DNA from: Streptomyces sp. MMG1533
GTDB taxonomy: Bacteria > Actinomycetota > Actinomycetes > Streptomycetales > Streptomycetaceae
Direction: 5' to 3'
Length of the DNA stretch: 64,000 bases
Assembly (NCBI RefSeq): GCF_001279775.1
Contig: NZ_LGDG01000122.1
Coordinates: forward strand, 186,001 to 250,000
A model generated the notes under the pieces. That model made no database searches. It worked only from the letters and a program-made list of their open reading frames with translations, and had not been told where the DNA came from. The translations under genes were made by a program, and so were the position numbers. Below are positions 16,290 to 24,341 of the stretch, in pieces. The number at the start of each line of letters is the position of its first letter. Within the stretch, counting starts at the first letter, position 1.

Positions 16290-17335
16290 CAAGCGGCGTT
16301 ACCCGCCAGCGCGTTCAAGTGATCCCTGCGTGACTCCGCCGTCTGGCCCTGGACCAGGAGGAACAGGGCCTCCCTGGCCAGGCGTTGGGCCTTGCTGGTG
16401 AGGGCCATCGATCTGCCGCCGCCGGCCACCACCGCCGCGGTGGTGGCCGCGCACATCAGTTCGTAGGCCCGGGTACGCAGGGTGAGTCGCTCCGCGTGGT
16501 GCTCCTTGGGGGCGGGGTGGTCGGCCAGCGCGTAGGCCCGCTCGCGAACCTCGGCGAGCCGGGAACGGAGAGGGACGGACGTGGACGCGTCCAGCAGGGC
16601 GAGTGCCGCCTCCGCGACGCCGAAGACCGCGGGGGAGGCGTTCACCGTTTTCGTACGGTCCGTCGCCGCCCATTGCCCGTACGGCTGCCGCAGCGCCACC
16701 GCCTCCTCGGGGACCCGGAAGCCGTCCAGTTCCAGCGACACCGTGCGGGACGCGGTCAGGGCCGCCAGGCGCATCGGCTCCGACGCGGTCAGGCCCGGCT
16801 GCTCGCGGGCCTCGGTGAAGGCGAAGAGCGCCTCGCCGGTGTCCGTCACCCCGGCCAGCAGCATCACGTCGTTGAGGCCCCAGCCCGTGTACCAGGGCAC
16901 GGTGCCGTCGAAGCGCCAGCCGTCCCCTTGCCGTGTGATCCGTACGGGGGTCCGGGGGTACGCCCGCAGGTGGGCGTAGGCCACCCCGGCCAGCAGCTCG
17001 CCGCGTGCCAGCGGGCCCAGCAGCCGCTCCCGCACCGGCCCCTCGCTCTTCGCCAGTGTCATCACGGGTGTGTGGTGCTGCGTCTGAACGAACCAGGTCG
17101 AGCAGCACGCCCCGGCCAGGATCTCCGCGACCTCCCTGGCCACCGGAGCGGGTACCGCCGCGCCGCCGTACTCCCCGGGCGCGCTCAGTCCCAGCAGGCC
17201 CGACCGCCGGATCGCCTCGATGTGGGTGGCGGGCACGCCCTCCTGGTCGACGCGTTCGGCGTTCGGCGCGAGCAGGTCGTCCGCGAGGCGGCGGGCGCGG
17301 GCGACCAGGGGGTGCGGGTGCGGGGCGATGGTCAT
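16289..17335 (-). CDS. Acyl-CoA dehydrogenase family flavoprotein
   Basis: A 348-residue protein with the acyl-CoA dehydrogenase fold: N-terminal helical domain (SGLLGLSAPGEYGGAAVP), central domain with GDGWRFDGTVPWYTGWG and ASRTVSLELDGFRVP, and a C-terminal helical bundle. It is shorter than typical family members (380-400) and is transcribed toward the ssuD end. Relationship to SfnB/DszC-type monooxygenases is possible, and position suggests a link to sulfur scavenging, but it is on the opposite strand and could be unrelated. ATG 17335 follows a weak GAATTTCC context; the upstream frame shows no homology. Confidence 0.78.
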   Translation of the reverse strand: MTIAPHPHPLVARARRLADDLLAPNAERVDQEGVPATHIEAIRRSGLLGLSAPGEYGGAAVPAPVAREVAEILAGACCSTWFVQTQHHTPVMTLAKSEGPVRERLLGPLARGELLAGVAYAHLRAYPRTPVRITRQGDGWRFDGTVPWYTGWGLNDVMLLAGVTDTGEALFAFTEAREQPGLTASEPMRLAALTASRTVSLELDGFRVPEEAVALRQPYGQWAATDRTKTVNASPAVFGVAEAALALLDASTSVPLRSRLAEVRERAYALADHPAPKEHHAERLTLRTRAYELMCAATTAAVVAGGGRSMALTSKAQRLAREALFLLVQGQTAESRRDHLNALAGNAA

Positions 17336-17367
17336 GGAGGAAATTCTCCCGATGTCGTCGTGCGCGG

Positions 17368-17393
17368 TGTCGATCCGGGGGTCTGCCGTTCGT
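17368..17393 (+). promoter_or_regulatory. Candidate ECF42-type promoter before the YCII/sigma operon
   Basis: TGTCGA (17368-17373), a 17-bp spacer and CGT (17391-17393) agree with the TGTCGA -35 and CGA/T -10 motif reported, from memory, for ECF42 sigma factors. Its position 60-90 bp before the YCII gene implies autoregulation by the sigma factor encoded downstream. Confidence 0.5.
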
Positions 17394-17455
17394 GTAGGAG
17401 GTGAGAGAACGCCCGGAGACGGGCACGGACACACCGCAGTGCCAAGGAGGCCGTC

Positions 17456-17809
17456 ATGAAGTACTACCTGCTCAGCGTGATGCAGCCCGTGGGTGACCCG
17501 CCCCCGCCGGAGGTCCTCGCGGAGATCGGCAAGAAGCTCGACGTCTTCCATCGGGAGCTGCGCGAGGCGGGCGCCTGGGTCTTCGCCGGGGGACTGCACG
17601 GCCCGGAATCCTCCACCGTGCTGCGGCCGCGCGACGGCGACGTCCTCGTCACCGACGGTCCGTACGCGGAGGGCAAGGAGATCCTCGGCGGCATCTGTCT
17701 CGTCCAGGCGCCCGACCTGGACGCGGCCCTCGAATGGGGTCGCAAGGCCGCCCTCGCGACCACGCTGCCGATCGAGGTGCGGCCGTTCATGGGCGACGCG
17801 GAAGCCTGA
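17456..17809 (+). CDS. YCII-related (DGPF-type) protein, ECF42 sigma partner
   Basis: A 117-residue ferredoxin-like alpha/beta protein of the YCII family. The signature [20 protein letters not shown] contains the DGP(F/Y) motif that names the DGPF group. Such genes sit directly beside ECF42 sigma factors across bacteria; their biochemical role is unknown. Its stop overlaps the sigma ATG by one base (TGATG), so translation is coupled. An AAGGAGG ribosome binding site precedes ATG 17456. Confidence 0.9.
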   Translation: MKYYLLSVMQPVGDPPPPEVLAEIGKKLDVFHRELREAGAWVFAGGLHGPESSTVLRPRDGDVLVTDGPYAEGKEILGGICLVQAPDLDAALEWGRKAALATTLPIEVRPFMGDAEA

Positions 17810-18999
17810 TGACCGCAGACGTCGAGGCCGTCTTCCGTGCGGAGTACGGCCGCGCGGTCTCCGTCCTGGTCCGCTACCTCGGCGACATCGACCTCGCGGA
17901 GGAAGCGGCCCAGGACGCCTTCACCACGGCCGTGCAGCGCTGGCCGGAGACCGGTGTGCCGCCGAGCCCGGCCGGGTGGATCATCACCACCGCACGCAAC
18001 CGGGCGATCGACCGGCTGCGCCGGGAGGCGTCGCGCGACGCACGCCACGCCGAGGCCGTCCTGCTGCACGCCTCCGACGCGCCGCCCGAGGAGGGTCCCG
18101 TGCGCGACGACCGGCTCCGGCTCATCTTCACCTGCTGCCACCCCGCCCTCGCGCCCCGGGCACAGGTCGCCCTCACCCTGCGGCTGCTCGGCGGGCTCAG
18201 CACGGCACGTATCGCCCGCGCCTTCCTGGTGCCCGAGCCGACGATGGCCCAGCGGCTCGTGCGGGCCAAGGCGAAGATCCGCGACGCGCGGATCCCGTAC
18301 CGCGTGCCCCGAGACGCGGATCTCCCGGACCGCCTCAAGGGGGTCCTCGCCGTCGTCTACCTGATCTTCAACGAGGGGTACGACGGCTCGGCCGAGCTGT
18401 GCGCGGAAGCCGTACGCCTCGGACGCCTCCTGAGCGAACTCATGCCGGACGAGCCCGAGGTCACCGGGCTCCTCGCGCTGATGCTCCTCGTCGAGTCGCG
18501 GCGGCCGGCGCGGCAGGACGGCGACGGGGTGCTGGTGCCGTTGCCCGAGCAGGAGCGCGGGCGATGGGACCGCGAGCTGATCGCCGAAGGGCAGTCGCTC
18601 GTGCGTCGCTGTCTGCGCCGGAACCGGCCCGGGCCCTATCAGATCCAGGCCGCGATCCAGGCCGTCCACAGCGACGCGCCGACCGCCGACGCGACCGACT
18701 GGGGGCAGATCGTTCAGCTGTACGACCAGCTCATGGCGATGGCGCCCGGTCCCGTGGTGGCCCTCAACCGGGCGGTCGCGGTCGCCGAGGTGCAGGGGCC
18801 GGGGCCGGCCCTGGGTCTGGTGGACGCCCTCGACCTGGAGCGTTACCACGTCTTCCATGCCGTACGGGCCGACCTGCTGCGGCGCCTCGGCCGCGTCGCC
18901 GAGGCCGCCGACGCGTACGAGGCCGCCGTCGCGCTGAGCGAGAACCCTGCCGAACGCGCCTACCTCGAACGCGTCCGGCGGACCCTGGACCGCGCCTAG
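17809..18999 (+). CDS. ECF42-group RNA polymerase sigma factor with C-terminal TPR-like extension
   Basis: A 396-residue sigma factor, about twice the length of a classical ECF. Region 2 ([20 protein letters not shown], then [19 protein letters not shown]) and region 4 ([19 protein letters not shown], then [20 protein letters not shown]) occupy residues 1-165. Residues 180-396 form a helical, tetratricopeptide-like extension with the family marker [11 protein letters not shown]. That extension is thought to control activity in place of a membrane anti-sigma factor, and none is encoded nearby. Co-translated with the YCII gene. The signal it answers to is unknown. Confidence 0.92.
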   Translation: MTADVEAVFRAEYGRAVSVLVRYLGDIDLAEEAAQDAFTTAVQRWPETGVPPSPAGWIITTARNRAIDRLRREASRDARHAEAVLLHASDAPPEEGPVRDDRLRLIFTCCHPALAPRAQVALTLRLLGGLSTARIARAFLVPEPTMAQRLVRAKAKIRDARIPYRVPRDADLPDRLKGVLAVVYLIFNEGYDGSAELCAEAVRLGRLLSELMPDEPEVTGLLALMLLVESRRPARQDGDGVLVPLPEQERGRWDRELIAEGQSLVRRCLRRNRPGPYQIQAAIQAVHSDAPTADATDWGQIVQLYDQLMAMAPGPVVALNRAVAVAEVQGPGPALGLVDALDLERYHVFHAVRADLLRRLGRVAEAADAYEAAVALSENPAERAYLERVRRTLDRA

Positions 19000-19020
19000 T
19001 CCAGGCTGCTCGCAGGGGGT

Positions 19021-19195
19021 TTCCGCCCCGCCTCTTCCCGACCTTGGGGGCTCCGCCCCCAAACCCCCGCTCCGCAAACGCCGGAGGGGCTGATTTCAGC
19101 CCGTCCGGCGTTTGCGGACGAGGCCCTTCGGGCCGAAGCGAGGGTCTGGGGGCGGCAGCCCCCAGGGACGGGAACGGGAAGGGGCGGCGGGGGCG
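19021..19195. repeat. Composite palindromic repeat cluster between convergent genes
   Basis: Four hairpins are packed in 175 bp: TTGGGGG/CCCCCAA (19044-19062), a 13-bp stem CCGCAAACGCCGG/CCGGCGTTTGCGG (19072-19117) enclosing GGGCTGA/TCAGCCC (19087-19102), GGCCC/GGGCC (19122-19134) and CTGGGGGC/GCCCCCAG (19146-19165). The outer flanks are also roughly complementary, so the whole element can fold on itself. Similar clusters occur between Streptomyces genes. It probably acts as a two-way terminator for the sigma operon and urtE. Confidence 0.65.
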
Positions 19196-19225
19196 AGGAT
19201 CCCGCCACACGGGACCGTCACCCCG

Positions 19226-19918
19226 TCACACGCTCAACGCCTCCCGCACGGACCGCTCGGCATCCTGTCCGCCCTCGCCGGAGGAGGTGACCCGGCCGGC
19301 CTCCAGGACGTAGTACCGCTGCGCCGCCCGCATCGCGAAGCCGACGTGCTGCTCGACCAGCAGCACCGACAGCCCGCCGCGCGCGGCCAGGGCCAGGATC
19401 GTCTCCTCGATCTCGGCGACCACCGACGGCTGGATGCCCTCGGTCGGCTCGTCCAGGAGCAGGATCCGGGGCTCCGTCACCAGGGCCCGGGCGATGGCGA
19501 GTTGCTGCCGCTGCCCGCCGGACAGCAGGCCCGCCCGCCGGTTGGACAGCGTCCGCAGCGCCGGGAACAGGTCGAGTGCCTCGGCGATCGCCGCCTTGCC
19601 GCGTCTCCGGCCGTCCGCGACGAGCTGGAGGTTCTCCGCGGTCGTCAGGTGCCAGAACGCCTGCTGGCCCTGCGGGACGTACGCCATCCCGCGCGCCACC
19701 CGCTCGTGCGGCTTGCGGCGGGTGATGTCCTCGCCGTCGAGGCGGACCGTGCCGCTGCTCGGCACGAGCAGCCCGACGGCGGCTCGCAGCAGGGTGCTCT
19801 TGCCGGCGCCGTTGTGCCCGAGCACCGCGGCCACGCCGTCCTTCGGCACTTCGACACAGACCCCGTGCAGGACGCTGCTGCGGTGGTAGCCGACCCGGAC
19901 GTCTTCGATCTGCAGCAT
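19226..19918 (-). CDS. urtE: Urea ABC transporter ATP-binding protein UrtE
   Basis: A 230-residue ABC ATPase of the LivF type. Walker A GHNGAGKST, the Q-loop segment YVPQGQQAFWHLT, signature LSGGQRQQ, Walker B ILLLDEP and H-switch LLVEQHV are all intact. The LLLDEPTEGIQPSVVAEIEE segment is typical of UrtE. With UrtD it energises urea import on the cytoplasmic face. Its ATG overlaps the urtD stop by one base, so it is the last gene of the operon. Confidence 0.93.
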   Translation of the reverse strand: MLQIEDVRVGYHRSSVLHGVCVEVPKDGVAAVLGHNGAGKSTLLRAAVGLLVPSSGTVRLDGEDITRRKPHERVARGMAYVPQGQQAFWHLTTAENLQLVADGRRRGKAAIAEALDLFPALRTLSNRRAGLLSGGQRQQLAIARALVTEPRILLLDEPTEGIQPSVVAEIEETILALAARGGLSVLLVEQHVGFAMRAAQRYYVLEAGRVTSSGEGGQDAERSVREALSV

Positions 19919-20715
19919 CACGCCTCCTGTACGACCGCGGTGTCCGGCGCGCCCTCGTTGGCTGCGGTGGCTGACGAGTCCACCGCGTGCCCGAGGTACA
20001 CCTCCTGCACCTTCGGATCCGCCTGCACCTTTGCCACCGTGCCCTCGCTGAGCACCTTGCCCGCGTGCAGCACGCTGACGCTGCGCGCGAAGGACCGCAT
20101 GAAGTCCATGTCGTGCTCGATGACGACCACGGTCCGCTCCTCGCTGATCCGCTGGAGCAGCTCGCCGGTCGCCTGACGCTCGTCGTGGCTCATGCCCGCG
20201 ACCGGCTCGTCGAGCAGCAGCAGCCGTACGTCCTGCACGAGCAGCATGCCGATCTCCAGCCACTGCTTCTGGCCGTGCGCGAGCGTCCCGGCGGGGGAGC
20301 CGGCGTGCTCGGTGAGCCCGACCGTCTCCAGCGCCTTGGCGACCGGCTCCGGAACGTCCTTGCGACGCCGCAGCATGGTCCACATGCTGCGCCCGGCGCC
20401 CGCCGCGATGTCCAGGTTCTGAAGGACCGTCAACTCCTCGAAGACGGTGGCCGTCTGGAAGGTACGGCCGATACCGGACCGCGCGATCCTGTGCACGCTC
20501 CGCCCGAGCAGCTCGGCGTCGCCGAAGCGCACCGAGCCCGTCGCCCGCACCAGTCCGGTGACCGCGTCGACCAGGGTGGTCTTGCCGGCGCCGTTCGGCC
20601 CGATGAGGAAGCGCAGATCGCCCGGGCGGACGTCGAGGTCCACCCCGTCGACGGCGGTGAATCCGTCGAAGGACACCCGCAGTTGCCGTATCTCGAGACC
20701 CGAGAGCTCACTCAT
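19918..20715 (-). CDS. urtD: Urea ABC transporter ATP-binding protein UrtD
   Basis: A 265-residue ABC ATPase of the LivG type. Walker A is GPNGAGKTT, the signature is the divergent LAHGQKQWLEIG seen in UrtD proteins, and Walker B is LLLLDEPVAGM, followed by VVVIEHDMDFMRSFA. A roughly 20-residue acidic/Ala tail follows the ATPase core. It overlaps the urtC stop by four bases and urtE by one, so the four membrane/ATPase genes are translationally coupled. Confidence 0.94.
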   Translation of the reverse strand: MSELSGLEIRQLRVSFDGFTAVDGVDLDVRPGDLRFLIGPNGAGKTTLVDAVTGLVRATGSVRFGDAELLGRSVHRIARSGIGRTFQTATVFEELTVLQNLDIAAGAGRSMWTMLRRRKDVPEPVAKALETVGLTEHAGSPAGTLAHGQKQWLEIGMLLVQDVRLLLLDEPVAGMSHDERQATGELLQRISEERTVVVIEHDMDFMRSFARSVSVLHAGKVLSEGTVAKVQADPKVQEVYLGHAVDSSATAANEGAPDTAVVQEA

Positions 20716-21806
20716 GCCGCTTCTCCCACCGGTACGACGGGCGCCGTCTGCTCGGGCGCCTTCGGGGCCCTGCGCCGCCGTACGAACACCGCCAGCGAGG
20801 CGAGGCCGCCGGGCAGGAACGCCAGGGCGACGATGAACAGCAGGCCCTGGAAGTACGTCCAGGCCGCCGGGAACTCCTCCGACAGGGCCGTCTTGGCCCA
20901 GGCGACCGCGACCGCGCCGAGCACCGCACCGGCCAGGCTCGCCCGGCCACCCACGGCGGCGCCGATGACGAACTCGATGGACGGCACTATGCCGATCAGC
21001 GCGGGCGAGATGATGCCGACCGCCGGTACGAACAGCGCGCCCGCCAGGCCCGCCATGCCGGCCGCGACGACGTACGCGACGAGCTTGACGTTGGCCGGGT
21101 CGTAGCCGAGGAAGCGCACCCGCTCCTCCGAGTCCCTTACGGCTACCAGGAGTTCGCCGTAACGGCTCTGGATGAGCTGACGCGCCAGGGCGATCAGGAG
21201 CAGCAGGACGGCGGCGATGACGAAGTACACCATGCGCTGGTTGACCGGGTCGTCGAGGGAGTACCCGAAGAAGCCCTGGATGTCGGTGAGTCCGTTGGTG
21301 CCGCCGGTCGTGGCCTGCTGGCCGATCAGCCAGATCGCGAACGCCGCGGCGAGCGCCTGGCTGAGGATGGCGAAGTAGGCGCCCTTGACCCGGCGGCGGA
21401 AGACGAACAGGCCGAGGAGCGCCGCGACCGTCATCGGCAGCAGCACGGTCGCGGCGATCGCGAACAGGGGGTTCGCGAACGGCTGCCACCACCAGGGGAG
21501 TTCGGTGGCGGTGCCGTACAGCTGCATGAAGTCGGGCAGGTTGCCGGGCCCGGCGTCGGTGATCTTCAGGTGCATCGCCATGGCGTAACCGCCGAGCCCG
21601 AAGAACACGCCCTGACCGAGCGTCAGGAGGCCGCCGCGGCCCCACGCCAGGCAGATGCCCACGGCGACCATCGCGGTGCACAGGTACTTGGCGAGCAGCC
21701 CGAGCCGGAAGTCGGACAGCACGAGCGGGGCGACGGCGAACAGCGCGACGGTGGCTGACGCGAAGCCTGCCGCGGCACGCGCCGAACGGCCTTTCAGCAG
21801 GTTCAT
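20712..21806 (-). CDS. urtC: Urea ABC transporter permease UrtC
   Basis: A 364-residue LivM-type permease with about ten hydrophobic segments. GLLTLGQGVFFGLGGYAMAM near residues 59-78 and the cytoplasmic-loop block VRDSEERVRFLGYDPANVKL are diagnostic of UrtC. It pairs with UrtB to form the urea channel. Its ATG overlaps the urtB stop by four bases. The C-terminal tail is Arg/Pro-rich and cytoplasmic. Confidence 0.94.
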   Translation of the reverse strand: MNLLKGRSARAAAGFASATVALFAVAPLVLSDFRLGLLAKYLCTAMVAVGICLAWGRGGLLTLGQGVFFGLGGYAMAMHLKITDAGPGNLPDFMQLYGTATELPWWWQPFANPLFAIAATVLLPMTVAALLGLFVFRRRVKGAYFAILSQALAAAFAIWLIGQQATTGGTNGLTDIQGFFGYSLDDPVNQRMVYFVIAAVLLLLIALARQLIQSRYGELLVAVRDSEERVRFLGYDPANVKLVAYVVAAGMAGLAGALFVPAVGIISPALIGIVPSIEFVIGAAVGGRASLAGAVLGAVAVAWAKTALSEEFPAAWTYFQGLLFIVALAFLPGGLASLAVFVRRRRAPKAPEQTAPVVPVGEAA

Positions 21807-22699
21807 ACGAGACTCCTCGTACGCAGCGTGTACAGCCCCTGGGGCCGCCACTGGAGGAACGCGACGATGGCGACGAGCACCAGGACCTTGGCGACGCTGA
21901 CGGTGGTGGAGTACTCGAGGACCGACTGCAGCGCGCCCAGCACGAAGGCGACGATGACCGTCCCCTTGAGCTGTCCGATGCCGCCGACCACGATCACCAG
22001 GAAGGCGTCGATGATGACGTTGGTGCCCATCGTCGGCCCGATCGGACCGACCAGCGTCAGCGCCACCCCGGCGACGCCCGCGAGGCCGGACCCGATGAAG
22101 AAGGCCGTGCGGTCGACGCGGCTCGTGGAGATGCCCGACACCTCGGCGAGGTCCCGGTTCTGCACCACTGCCCGCACCCGGCGGCCCAACGGCGTCAGCC
22201 GCAGCGTCAGCGACAGCGCGACCACCGCAGCGACCGCCAGCCCCAGGATGAACAGCCGGCTGTTGGCGAAGGTGAGCGGGTCGTCGCCGCCGATCACGGT
22301 GATGTTCCCGGTGAGCCAGTCGGGCGCGCGGGTCTGCACGTTCGGCGCACCGAAAATGTCCCGGGCGAGTTGCTGGAGCATCAGCGAGACGCCCCAAGTG
22401 ACGAGAAGGGTGTCAAGTGGCCGCAGATACAGCCGTCTGATGAGAAGCCATTCGAGGAGCGCGCCCAGGGTGCCCGAGACGAGAAAGGCGACGGGAAGCG
22501 CGACGAGAAGCGAGAATCCCGCGCTGGAAATGGACTTCTGCAGCACGTACGTCGTGTAGGCGCCGGCCATGATGAACTCACCGTGGGCCATGTTGATGAC
22601 ATTCATCTGGCCGAAGGTGAGCGAGAGGCCGAGCGCGATGAGCAGCAGGACGGCACCGATACTGATGCCGGTGAAGGTCTGACCGAGGATCACGGTCAT
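21803..22699 (-). CDS. urtB: Urea ABC transporter permease UrtB
   Basis: A 298-residue LivH-type permease with eight or so membrane segments. LSLTFGQMNVINMAHGEFIM near residues 25-44 and the loop RRVRAVVQNRDLAEVSGIST are characteristic. The protein lacks the long periplasmic N-terminal extension of some proteobacterial UrtB proteins. It starts 70 bp after the urtA stop, behind a strong hairpin, and is coupled to urtC. Confidence 0.94.
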   Translation of the reverse strand: MTVILGQTFTGISIGAVLLLIALGLSLTFGQMNVINMAHGEFIMAGAYTTYVLQKSISSAGFSLLVALPVAFLVSGTLGALLEWLLIRRLYLRPLDTLLVTWGVSLMLQQLARDIFGAPNVQTRAPDWLTGNITVIGGDDPLTFANSRLFILGLAVAAVVALSLTLRLTPLGRRVRAVVQNRDLAEVSGISTSRVDRTAFFIGSGLAGVAGVALTLVGPIGPTMGTNVIIDAFLVIVVGGIGQLKGTVIVAFVLGALQSVLEYSTTVSVAKVLVLVAIVAFLQWRPQGLYTLRTRSLV

Positions 22700-22729
22700 A
22701 CGGCGGCTCCCGGGGAGGGGTGCGGGCGG

Positions 22730-22760
22730 GCGCGGGGCCCCGGCGTGCGAGGCCCCGCGC
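22730..22760 (-). terminator. Intercistronic hairpin between urtA and urtB
   Basis: A perfect 10-bp stem GCGCGGGGCC (22730-22739) / GGCCCCGCGC (22751-22760) with an 11-nt loop. It has no T-run. Such hairpins after binding-protein genes usually protect the upstream mRNA and reduce transcription into the permease genes, giving an excess of binding protein. Confidence 0.6.
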
Positions 22761-22769
22761 GACGAGCGG

Positions 22770-24026
22770 TCAGGACAGGCCGGAGGCCCAGGAGTAGCCC
22801 TTGAGGAACGGGTCCGGCTTGATGGGCTTGCCGGAGTCCCACACCTGCTCGATCAGACCGTCGCTGCCGACCTTGCCGATCCGGGCGGTCTTGTAGATGT
22901 GCTGCGAGGCACCGTCCACGGTGACCTTGCCCTCGGGCGCGTCGAAGGTGATGCCGTCGGAGGCGGCCTTCACCTTCTCCGGGTCGAAGGACTTCGCCTT
23001 CTCGACCATCGCCTTCCACAGGTAGACCGAGGTGTAGGCGGCCTCCATCGGGTCACTGGTCGGCTTGTCCGCGCCGTACTTGGCCTTGTACGCCTTCACG
23101 AACGTGGTGTTCGCCGCGCCGGGAGTGGTCTGGTAGTAGTTCCAGGCCGTCAACTGGCCTTCCAGGTACTGCGTTCCGATCGACTTGACCTCCTCCTCGG
23201 CGATCGACACCGAGACGACCGGCATGGTCTTGGCGGTCAGGCCTGCGGACTTGTACTCCTTGAAGAAGGCCACGTTCGAGTCGCCGTTGAGGGTGTTGAA
23301 GACGGCGTCCGCCTTCGACGCCTTCACCTTGTTGGCGATCGTGCTGAACTCCGTGGAGCCCAGCGGCGCGTAGTCCTCGCCGAGGATCGTCATGCCGTTG
23401 GCCTTCGCGTACGCCTTGATCTCCTTGTTGGCGGTGCGCGGGAAGACGTAGTCGCTGCCGACCAGGTAGAGCTTCTTCTTGCCCTGGCTCTTGAGGTAGT
23501 CGAGGGCGGGGATGATCTGCTGGTTCGTCGTGGCGCCCGTGTAGAAGATGTACGGCGACTCCTCCAGGCCCTCGTACTGCACGGGGTAGAAGAGCAGCGA
23601 CTTGTTCTTCTCGAAGACCGGCTTGACGGCCTTGCGGCTGGCGGAGGTCCAGCAGCCGAAGGTGGCCGCGACGCCGTCCTCCTTGATCAGCTTGGTGGCC
23701 TTCTCGGCGAAGGTCGGCCAGTCGGAGGCGCCGTCCTCGCTGATCGGCTTGATCTTCTTGCCGAGGACACCGCCCTTGGCGTTGATCTCCGAGATGGCGA
23801 GCTGCAGCGAGTTGCGTACGGTCACCTCGCTGATCGCCATGGTGCCGGAGAGCGAGTTGAGCAGGCCCACCTTGACGGTGTCGCCGCTGGTGTCGATCTT
23901 CGCGGCCTTGTCGGACGAGCCTGCCGCGTCGGTCTTCGCGCCGCACGCGGAGAGTGCGACGACGGCCGCGAGCGCCGCGGTACCGGCCAGGAGCCGACGC
24001 CGATGAATGCTGGGAACGCTGGACAA
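22770..24026 (-). CDS. urtA: Urea ABC transporter substrate-binding lipoprotein UrtA
   Basis: A 418-residue type 1 periplasmic-binding protein with a lipoprotein signal ([14 protein letters not shown], then lipobox LSAC) anchoring it outside the membrane. Blocks such as [17 protein letters not shown] and [15 protein letters not shown] match urea/short-amide binding proteins. Start choice: an ATG at 24038 has no good ribosome binding site, whereas the TTG at 24024-24026 follows GGAGG by six bases, so TTG is preferred and shortens the protein by four residues. It heads the urt operon, about 145 bp downstream of a candidate GlnR site. Confidence 0.93.
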   Translation of the reverse strand: MSSVPSIHRRRLLAGTAALAAVVALSACGAKTDAAGSSDKAAKIDTSGDTVKVGLLNSLSGTMAISEVTVRNSLQLAISEINAKGGVLGKKIKPISEDGASDWPTFAEKATKLIKEDGVAATFGCWTSASRKAVKPVFEKNKSLLFYPVQYEGLEESPYIFYTGATTNQQIIPALDYLKSQGKKKLYLVGSDYVFPRTANKEIKAYAKANGMTILGEDYAPLGSTEFSTIANKVKASKADAVFNTLNGDSNVAFFKEYKSAGLTAKTMPVVSVSIAEEEVKSIGTQYLEGQLTAWNYYQTTPGAANTTFVKAYKAKYGADKPTSDPMEAAYTSVYLWKAMVEKAKSFDPEKVKAASDGITFDAPEGKVTVDGASQHIYKTARIGKVGSDGLIEQVWDSGKPIKPDPFLKGYSWASGLS

Positions 24027-24171
24027 AAGAACCTCCATGTCCCGGGGAGGACACCTGAAAGGGAAGGAATCAGCAGCCCTTCAGGCGCGGGGGTGGCGCG
24101 AGTTTCCAGCTTTCCCCTGTTGGTGTACCGGCTGGTTCCCTGAAGTGCGGTCCACAGCCTCAAGTCAGGCT

Positions 24172-24209
24172 GTTTCGAGTGCGTTTCGCGATACTTACCC
24201 GGCTGTATC
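24172..24209 (-). promoter_or_regulatory. Candidate GlnR operator upstream of urtA
   Basis: Read on the urtA strand, four 5-mers repeat every 11 bp: GATAC (24205-24209), GTAAG (24194-24198), GAAAC (24183-24187) and GAAAC (24172-24176). The actinobacterial GlnR consensus alternates GTnAC and GAAAC with 6-bp spacers, so every box matches at four or five of five bases and the spacing is exact. Urea uptake is a classic nitrogen-starvation function, which supports activation by GlnR. Confidence 0.65.
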
Positions 24210-24242
24210 TTCCGGCTCTCCGCGGGAAACGAAACGGGACAC

Positions 24243-24292
24243 AAAAAAACCTCGGACCGAATTCCTCACCGGAATTCACACGTCGCCCGAGG
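24243..24292 (-). terminator. Intrinsic terminator after the UrtA-like gene
   Basis: On the minus strand CCTCGG (24292-24287) and CCGAGG (24255-24250) flank an inner GAATTC/GAATTC pair, and the stem is followed by seven T residues (24249-24243). Stem plus U-run is a rare classical Rho-independent terminator in this high-GC DNA. It isolates urtA from transcription coming from the gene ending at 24342. Confidence 0.7.
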
Positions 24293-24341
24293 CATTGTAA
24301 TTACTTCCTATGTGAAGTATCTCGGTGGGGTGAGGTACATG

